The position numbers were made by a program, and so were the translations under genes. Source: Deinandra increscens subsp. villosa (lineage: Eukaryota > Streptophyta > Magnoliopsida > Asterales > Asteraceae). Taken from it: DNA of 64,000 bases. Of the stretch, positions 57,238 to 64,000 are shown in pieces. Under the pieces are notes generated by a model, which searched no databases, was not told where the DNA came from, and saw only the letters and a list, made by a program, of their open reading frames with translations. How positions within the stretch are numbered: the stretch's first letter is position 1; each line of letters opens with the position of its first letter. The stretch is from the NCBI GenBank assembly GCA_039602395.1, contig JBCNJP010000006.1, forward strand, positions 17,596,952 to 17,660,951, read 5' to 3'.

Positions 57238-58638
57238 ATGAAATTGGAACAAGCGAGAAAGTTCCTAAGTTGTTGAAGCTTGAAGATTTTTCATCATGGC
57301 GTAAACGGTTTGAGGCATTTGTTGGGACCAATGACATAGATATCTGGATTCAAATCGAAGAAGGGTATAAATATCCATTACAAGCTAATGATCAACTGAA
57401 GCTTCATCGTAGTCTTACACCTGATGGAAAGGTAAAATATCAAGTCGATCAAAAAGCTTACCGTGTTTTAACAATGGCATTACCAAAGGAACTCTTACAT
57501 CAATTCAGTGATTGCATTTCTGCAAAAGAGTTATGGGATGCATTGGCTAAACGTTATGAGGGCAATGAGCAATACAGGAGAGCATGCAAAAGGTTCTCAA
57601 GAAAGAGTTTGAAAATTTCAATCATTATCCAAATGAGAGTGTCTCTTACTTGATCACTCGGTATTTACATCTTCTTAGTGAATTAGCATTAGTTTCTATT
57701 GTTAAAGATGTTGTTGGTAAAAAGGAAAAGTTGTTGGAAACCTTACCTGAAATTGGGAAAATTTATTTTTGATTCTCACAAGGAATAATGATTATCCGAA
57801 TATGACTTTCAACAATCTGGTTGAGCAATTATAAGCTCATGATCTTGAAACATCAATTCATAAGTCTATGACTAATACTGTTTAAAATCCAGCAGTTTAT
57901 CATGGAGAAAATTCTTCTTCCATCGGTGCAAAGAAACCAAGTGTGATTCCTTCTACTGCACCGCCTACTGTGTTTGTTGCTGGAATTAATTCTGAATCAT
58001 CTAGTGGATGTCATGTGCATGTTCCGGTTACTCCAAGTCAATTAGGTTTATCTGAGACTACATATGATCATTATATGGCATTGGTTTATGCTTTAATTAA
58101 TTCTAGATATGGGGTTTTGACAGGTAGTGCTGACAATGTTGAACTGATCAATGAAGATTTTGATCAAATTGATGCTGATAATCTTGAATATATGGATATA
58201 AATTGGCAGTTTGCTATGTTGACATGACGAGTCAAGAACTACATTAAGAAGATGGGGCACAAAAATGTTCAATTTGGGCAGAATAAAGTGGGATTAAATA
58301 AGAGTTGGGTGCAATGTTTTAAGTGTATAATCTATGGACATTTTGCTAGAAAATGCAAAAAAGATAGAGATAAAAATGATGGAAAATCAAAAAAGGCTAA
58401 GGCATTGTTTGCTGCTTTATATGACAAAGAGAAGGGATATGATTGGGGAATATTTGCCGAATATTCTGATAAATATGCTCATATGTTTTCTCGGCCACAA
58501 CAATTTGAATACATAACAGAATCTGATTGTGAGTGTGATGATTCTACAAACTACAAGGGTAATGTAGTGGTGTTTGCTATGGTGTATATAAAATATGGCT
58601 ATATTTTTCAAACCTTTTTAGCAGTTTTAAGCTTTTAA
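57238..58638 (+). pseudogene. copia gag pseudogene (UBN2 / gag-polypeptide type)
   Basis: This is the capsid and nucleocapsid protein of a copia element. The first piece (to 57653) reads KLLKLEDFSSWRKRFEAFVG and later MALPKELLHQFSDCISAKEL and LWDALAKRYEGNEQ, the typical gag-polypeptide fold. The second piece (57584-57772) continues in another frame (SVSYLITRYLHLLSELA). After stops in 57773-57900 the third (57943-58227) and fourth (58252-58638) pieces follow. The fourth has CFKCIIYGHFARKC, a CX2CX4HX4C zinc knuckle, then a Lys-rich segment. Two frameshifts and several stops make it a pseudogene. Protease and pol are absent, as the sequence ends near 58640. Confidence 0.88.
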
Positions 58639-58779
58639 ATTTATAATACCTGATTTACTTGACAACTACTATTTCATCACATTACACGGGCAAGTATACC
58701 CATTGTGGGTAGTATAGTAGTGGTAAGTTCAATCGGGGTCGATCAGGACACAATGGAAAGTGAGAGCTCTGGATACTTA

Positions 58780-59542
58780 GGTGGTGTTTGTTTTTTCTGA
58801 AAAAGCTCTTATGTCCTCTTATGTCTGCGCTGCGCAGACCATGCGCAGACATTTAAGTTTGCAGACTGTTTGTTTTTCCGAAGAAGTTTCATTAAAAAAT
58901 GTCTACGCGGCCTCTTCCTGGTGCAGATGTGGCTCAGCCACTTCGAACATCTTCTAACATTCACTTTAAACTGTTTTTTCATTAAAAAAACATTTTAAAC
59001 AGTTAAAAAAATGTTTCTAAACAGTTTCTTTTAAAGTTTTTTTTAAACATTTTTTCTTAATTTCTAAAAAAAAACTTTTTAAAAAGTTTTTTAATATTTA
59101 TAAAAAAATCTAATAAACTTTTGTATACAACTTTTAAAAAACGTTTTCTAAAAAAAAATTTTAAAACGTTTTAAACAGTCATTTAAAAAAACATTTTTAA
59201 ACACTTATTTTAAAAAAAAATGTTTTAATATTGTTTAAAAACGTTTTTTAAATAGAGTTTATATAACATTTTGTAATTTTATTTAAAAGAAAACTTTTTT
59301 AAATAAAAACTATTGGTTAAAATATACTGAAAGAAAATCAAAAGGTTCGAATGGTAATTATCTATAAGTTTAAAATCGGTTTATTTAAAATTCAGTTTAT
59401 TTGAACAGTCTGCAGAAGTTAAAAAACAAACACTCTTCTTCTTACAGACTACAGACGTTTAGTCCACCTCTTCTTCTACAGATGTCTGCAGATGTGGTTC
59501 ACAGACTACAGACATTTTACCTCTTAAAAAACAAACAGCACC
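58780..59542. mobile_element. PIF/Harbinger (Tourist)-type MITE, 763 bp
   Basis: The terminal inverted repeats GGTGGTGTTTGTTTTTT (left) and GGTGCTGTTTGTTTTTT (right, inverted) differ at one base. TTA duplications flank it (58777-58779, 59543-59545). Subterminal words with CAGAC and GTCTGC are also inverted between the ends. The interior (58970-59320) is homopolymer-rich A/T with repeated TTTTAAACAG. There is no transposase. Confidence 0.88.
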
Positions 59543-60616
59543 TTAGTCCGCTGTTATCATCTAGCCAGGTCTAAACTTTAGTTTTAAGAAAAGATAAAAG
59601 AAAATAAAAGAAAAGAATAGTAATAAGATGGTATTTTAGAGAAATGTCAATCGAAGTTAATGTTACTTGGGAAAACATACCAGTGGTTGAAGATGGTTAA
59701 ACGAGTACGTATAAACTTTCTTAAGATTATTCACTATCACGCAACTAGACCGCCTCTCAGCCTCAAATCTAGTAACTACTATCCCAGGTGATCGTCTACA
59801 AGGAATACGAACCCCGGGGAACTATGCTCTTAGCGTATAAATATAGTGGTATAATGCCACTTAGGTACGAGGTCCCTCAAATCGGTCGACTTAACGTACT
59901 CGACATGCCGTCATGAACCAGCAGGGAAACAACCCTGCGTGCCGGTTTATTTTATTATGAAAATTATCTTTTTAAGGGACTAAGGACCGTTTCTTCTATG
60001 CACCGCTCTCGCGCATGCACGTCCGGTGTGACCAGGTCTAAGTTCACAAACACGTACCATCTCGGCTTCCGTAAAGTGACAAAATATTACCAACCCCCAT
60101 TCCCAACCAAATACTTTCAGCCCGCACTTGCGTGACAGCTGAGTTTGCTTACATAGACATAAGGACCTCGAACGTATCATGTAGCATGGGACACGAGTCA
60201 CCTTAAATGATCATGCATCGTCCCCGACTGGGTGTCACATGTCCGGCCTTTGGGATTTCGACTCCCCAAATAGTCTGTGATACGTAGAGCACGTTTGGTT
60301 TAGAAAACCAATAATAAACTTTCAATAAAAAGGGTTTTCATAAAGTAATTAGACACACCTTAAGCGAGCTTATAAGGTCATCAACCAGCTCACCAAAGGT
60401 TTGTCACCTCCTAAGTAAATATAAGAGTTTAGCCAAGAATGGCTTTAATAACTTGCTTAAGAGAAGGAGAAGATTTCATAGACAAAAACTTACAGATTCT
60501 TACTTAAGTTAGAGTTCTTATAAACTTTCTTACAAGACTCGAAAATATCAAATGACTTAAAACAAAGGGGAGAAAGAAAAGAATTGAGCGGTTTGCAAAT
60601 GTGGGAGGAGGCTGGT

Positions 60617-60623
60617 ATTTATA
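60617..60623 (-). promoter_or_regulatory. TATA box of minus-strand Athila LTR
   Basis: TATAAAT on the minus strand. The GGCACGGG-type cluster begins 15 bp upstream at 60638. Confidence 0.75.
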
Positions 60624-61046
60624 GGCTGGTCATGGAGTTTGGCACGGGGCGTGCTGAGTCATTGAGATGTTCCGGAATCAGGCTTCTGACATCGCACGGG
60701 CCATGCCAAGTGTGGAACGGCCTGTGCCATGTTAGAGGGAGAGTGCCACGGGGCGTGCTGACTCAGGGGCACGGGTCGTGCAAATCGGATACGAGTCAGA
60801 GAAGCTTCGGGCTTAGGCACGGGGCGTACTATACTGGGCACGAGCCATGCTTGGCTTGAAAATCTTGGAACTTCATATTTTTTTCTGTTTTTTATCAAAA
60901 TATGTTCCTTTTCTGATTTTTGCTCCTTTAAACATGAAAAACTAAAAAGAAAACACTACAGACTTGTTTTGATGTTAGCATATCAGATTTTAGCCCTTTT
61001 GTGAGAGATATTTGGTCTAAAAATATGTATAGTTTGATGTTCATCA

Positions 61047-62813
61047 AATATCCCCACACTTAACGTTTGCCTGTCCTCAAGCAAAACTCTGGCAGAATAA
61101 ACATGATAATTCCGAAAATTTCATCTGCTTGTGCCTTATAGGTCCAATACGACATAAAAGTGGTCCTCCGTCATTTTTGATATCTCATTCCACTGATTTA
61201 TTCTTATTTTCTTTATTTAAATTGAAATACAAAAATTTATGGCAAATTTACTAAAATTTATTTTTATCCATACTTATTAGCCTCACAAATATTCACTCAA
61301 CTTTCAGGATTTATATCTGATTATTTGGGTGAGCACTCATACCTGGGTGAAAACCAGTAGATAACATAGGCTTGACATGTGAGATCGAACCTCCACAGAT
61401 CTCACTGGAATCAACGTAAGTATCATGAGGGCTTTAAAGGGTAGGGTTTGGATATGTATATTTGTAAAAGGGTAAAAAGGTGTAAACGAGCGGTCTTTCC
61501 AAAAAAACGGTTTTTGCGAGTGACTTTTTCCAAAATAATATACTATACCTTTAGAGAGCTTTTCTTTTTTTTATTTGACTCAGGGAATATGTTTTGTGAA
61601 TTCCCTTGTTCTAATTTTTTTCTCACAGACAGAAATAGCATCTGAATGTAAACCCATGACCCACAGATCAACATTACAACCTTATTTGATCCTGAAAAAG
61701 TCACAGAGTTGAATTTTTATAAAAGCACCGCTTTTATGAAAAAATAAATAGGAAATAAAAGGGGTGGGTTATTTTGCATAAAGGGGTGATTTTTGCAAAA
61801 TAGAAGAGCTTAGAAACGAAAGGCTTAGGCTCAAAGGGGGTTAACTAGGAAAATTTTATGGAGTGAAGGAAAAGGGGTTAAGAAACAGATGGTGGGAAAA
61901 ATCCTAGGTGCCTCAATCATTTAAATAAGTGTTCCCAATTTTGTCCATCTCAGGACTTATTCACATGTCAAGTTCTGCCTCTATCGGATCACCAGGTTTC
62001 TCTCATATTTAGGGAAAAGAGCATGTGTATAGGTGACCATGTTGTATTTGTGCTCAAATTCTCACTGAACACGGGGATGGGAAAAACATGTTTTTCTAAA
62101 AATAAATTGGTTTATTTTAACATAAAGAAATATTTCAATTTATTTTTGAAATTTTGCTTATAATTCACTAGAATTTGAAATCTTTATAACTAGGAGGAAA
62201 ACTGTTATGCGTATCGTTCCGTTTAAGGCAACAAAATTTTGAAAAACAATTAGGGGATATCAAGGCTTATTTGAAGAATTTTGTGTAAAGCTTGATATCG
62301 GACAGAGCAATTGTTTAAGTTACCGAAAACCTTTACCCGTTATTTTCCCATCCCCACAATTGAAATGTACATTGTCCTAAATGTACCTGTACGTTAGTAA
62401 ATTAGGGACAATGATAATAAAAATAATTTGGTTTTGGAAAAATTGGGCAGCACTTACTCTTTGTCTCGTGGAATGGTTACCACGCCAAGTGTCGTGACCT
62501 CCCGGTCCGGATTAGACTATAAAGCCAGGACCTGTATCATAAATGCTCAAGACACAAATATTAAACTAAAGATAAAACTAAGCTAATTTAACATAAACTA
62601 CTTACTAAACATAGTCCTATCAAGAGATCTATGTTTTTAGAATTACATTTAATCAAAGATCCTATCAAATGTATACCTAAAACATGTCAAAATAATTCCA
62701 ATATCTGGGATACATCAAGATCAGTCATCACGCAAACATCATAGTCAACAACAAACACAAACAAACTACTTTATTCAAATCCTACTTATTCTACTTGCTT
62801 CCTTCTAGCTTCT
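61047..62813 (-). mobile_element. Athila 3' noncoding region, minus strand
   Basis: This lies between an open frame and the 3' LTR in minus orientation. There is a purine-rich tract directly before the LTR (61047-61065). No domain is visible. Short open frames on either strand look like chance. Confidence 0.6.
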
Positions 62814-63296
62814 TCACCAAGAACCCCCTCTAGTGACCAGCCTGGTCGTGCGGGAGCTGGGGAATGTCGTCATCGTCGTCCAGGTTGATGATAAAGTTAC
62901 AACAACACCATCAAGCATAGGGACACCAACAAACATGTTGTCATCTAGGATGTGGGACTCGACGTTGATATCTACTACCACCTCCTCCTCGGGCCACGGG
63001 GAGTCTGAGGGAATGAAGTTGGATTCTAGGAAGGGTTCGAGCCTTTTGCTAAGATTGGCCATACACCCAGCCAGGAACTTAAAGGCTATAGTCAAGAAGT
63101 TGACTCTGTCTTTCAGTTCCAGTTCTCTCTCGTAGGCTTCATCCAAGTTAGCCCTCAAAGTTATAACTTGATTCGTCAAAGTCATAATTGTGGGAGGCGC
63201 ACTGGACTGGACGTTGTTTTCTTCGAGCTCGTTAATGACCGCCATCTCTGAAAAATGCATAAATACAAGATTTACGCATGCACAGAAGAATGGCAC
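62814..63296 (-). CDS. Athila-associated coiled-coil ORF, unidentified, possibly partial
   Basis: An open frame of up to 160 codons. MAVINELEENNVQSS (Met at 63245-63243) is a plausible start, but the frame may extend as part of a larger protein beyond the gap. The middle (TLTNQVITLRANLDEAYERE and on to LSKRLEPF) has a heptad-like Leu/Ile pattern suggesting a coiled coil. The tail is acidic, then Ser/Thr-rich. It lies where Athila elements carry ORF1 or an env-like frame upstream of the 3' region, so I infer it is the C-terminal part of such a protein. I recognise no family directly. Confidence 0.45.
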   Translation of the reverse strand: MPFFCACVNLVFMHFSEMAVINELEENNVQSSAPPTIMTLTNQVITLRANLDEAYERELELKDRVNFLTIAFKFLAGCMANLSKRLEPFLESNFIPSDSPWPEEEVVVDINVESHILDDNMFVGVPMLDGVVVTLSSTWTTMTTFPSSRTTRLVTRGGSW

Positions 63297-63312
63297 GGCT
63301 CGTGCGTAGTTT

Positions 63313-63812
63313 NNNNNNNNNNNNNNNNNNNNNNNNNNNNNNNNNNNNNNNNNNNNNNNNNNNNNNNNNNNNNNNNNNNNNNNNNNNNNNNNNNNNNNNN
63401 NNNNNNNNNNNNNNNNNNNNNNNNNNNNNNNNNNNNNNNNNNNNNNNNNNNNNNNNNNNNNNNNNNNNNNNNNNNNNNNNNNNNNNNNNNNNNNNNNNNN
63501 NNNNNNNNNNNNNNNNNNNNNNNNNNNNNNNNNNNNNNNNNNNNNNNNNNNNNNNNNNNNNNNNNNNNNNNNNNNNNNNNNNNNNNNNNNNNNNNNNNNN
63601 NNNNNNNNNNNNNNNNNNNNNNNNNNNNNNNNNNNNNNNNNNNNNNNNNNNNNNNNNNNNNNNNNNNNNNNNNNNNNNNNNNNNNNNNNNNNNNNNNNNN
63701 NNNNNNNNNNNNNNNNNNNNNNNNNNNNNNNNNNNNNNNNNNNNNNNNNNNNNNNNNNNNNNNNNNNNNNNNNNNNNNNNNNNNNNNNNNNNNNNNNNNN
63801 NNNNNNNNNNNN
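63313..63812. other. Assembly gap (500 N)
   Basis: Exactly 500 N. The left side is Athila sequence and the right side LARD-like LTR. Confidence 1.
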
Positions 63813-64000
63813 AAGGGAAAAGGTGGTTGTATAATTAGAAGCGGGGAATGACGGTTCTCCGGGGTAGCGACGGCTGGCTTACTTTGAAAAGGTATTCGGG
63901 TGGCGACGGTTGCCCGAGGAACTAACGTGGTTCCAATAGACAATGCTTAGTAGAATGAATGGTTAAATGTTTTGGTATAATTATGTTATGTCTTATACCT
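63813..64000 (+). repeat. LARD-like LTR fragment, third occurrence
   Basis: It matches 33881-34067 with few changes (shared AAGGGAAAAGGTGGTTGT and CGACGGTTGCCCGAGG). It fits as the continuation of the LTR that stops at 41868, with 971 bp missing relative to the central copy. Confidence 0.92.

Larger units (their letters stand above)
58640..61046 (-). repeat. Athila-type LTR, minus strand, with MITE inside
   Basis: On the minus strand it starts TGATGAACATC (61046) after a GTGTGGGGATATTTGA tract, typical before an Athila 3' LTR. It has seven copies of GGCACGGGGCGTGC-like words (60638-60856), then TATAAAT at 60623-60617. The low-coordinate end (near 58640) is approximate and resembles the inverse of 49800-49900. 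A MITE is inserted at 58780-59542, so the LTR itself is about 1.64 kb. Confidence 0.78.

Noticed and set aside
56849..57337. 162-codon minus-strand frame
   Set aside because: It is antisense to a copia leader and gag and shows no family pattern.
60584..60898. Open frames rich in Gly/Arg/Pro near 60600-60900
   Set aside because: They arise from the GGCACGGG-type word array in the Athila LTR.
63255..63943. Open frames across 63313-63812
   Set aside because: They consist almost wholly of N.

Overview
This window is repeat-dominated plant nuclear DNA. The grounds are Ty1/copia, Ty3/gypsy and Athila-type LTR retrotransposons, Helitrons, TIR elements, long (TA)n and (ATT)n runs, plant tRNA-derived sequence, and captured exons resembling a plant PBS1-like receptor-like cytoplasmic kinase. 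A eudicot with a large genome is likely (the style recalls Asteraceae, but I cannot prove the species). I found no intact host protein-coding gene. Three runs of exactly 500 N (15563-16062, 41869-42368, 63313-63812) are scaffold gaps, so the window is four contigs, and the order of contig 3 is open to question.

Contig 1 (1-15562). A 5'-truncated, decayed copia element lies on the minus strand (gag zinc knuckle, protease, integrase, RT, RNase H, read from 4850 down to 957). It is followed by AT-rich DNA and a 4.5-kb minus-strand Helitron (5815-10295) that sits between two (TA)n runs and has lost its 3' terminus. A Ty3/gypsy element then begins: LTR 10952-14074, Met-tRNA-type PBS, and a gag with an in-frame stop that runs into the gap.

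Contig 2 (16063-41868). Two copies of a non-autonomous, LARD-like gypsy derivative lie in tandem and share one central LTR (18159-35851, about 4.2 kb once later insertions are removed). Two Helitrons (20362-26111 minus, 26138-32534 plus) sit head to head inside the (TA)n run of that LTR. The other LTR (39328 onward) keeps the empty (TA)n site. A 1.3-kb MULE-type element with a perfect 9-bp TSD (34202-35499) is also nested in the central LTR. The plus-strand Helitron carries two kinase exon fragments and a second internal Helitron 5' terminus.

Contig 3 (42369-63312). This is a nest of copia, gypsy and Athila debris: a copia 3' LTR, an inverted-repeat element, a gypsy LTR fragment hit by a 296-bp composite retroposon (tRNA-iMet 3' piece, tRNA-Phe, tRNA-derived SINE) with a 16-bp TSD, a copia RNase H relic, and an Athila LTR with Asp-tRNA-type PBS. 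A solo gypsy LTR with a perfect AGTGT TSD lies inside that Athila. Next come a broken Athila ORF1 interrupted by a copia LTR, a copia gag pseudogene, and a minus-strand Athila LTR containing a PIF/Harbinger-type MITE. Contig 4 (63813-64000) is again the LARD-like LTR.

The most interesting pattern is that six separate LTR or leader promoters in contig 3, spread over copia, gypsy and Athila lineages, each have an array of short degenerate CG-containing words just upstream of a TATAAAT box. The word is different in each family. In two of them the same word forms a second array downstream of the TATA box.
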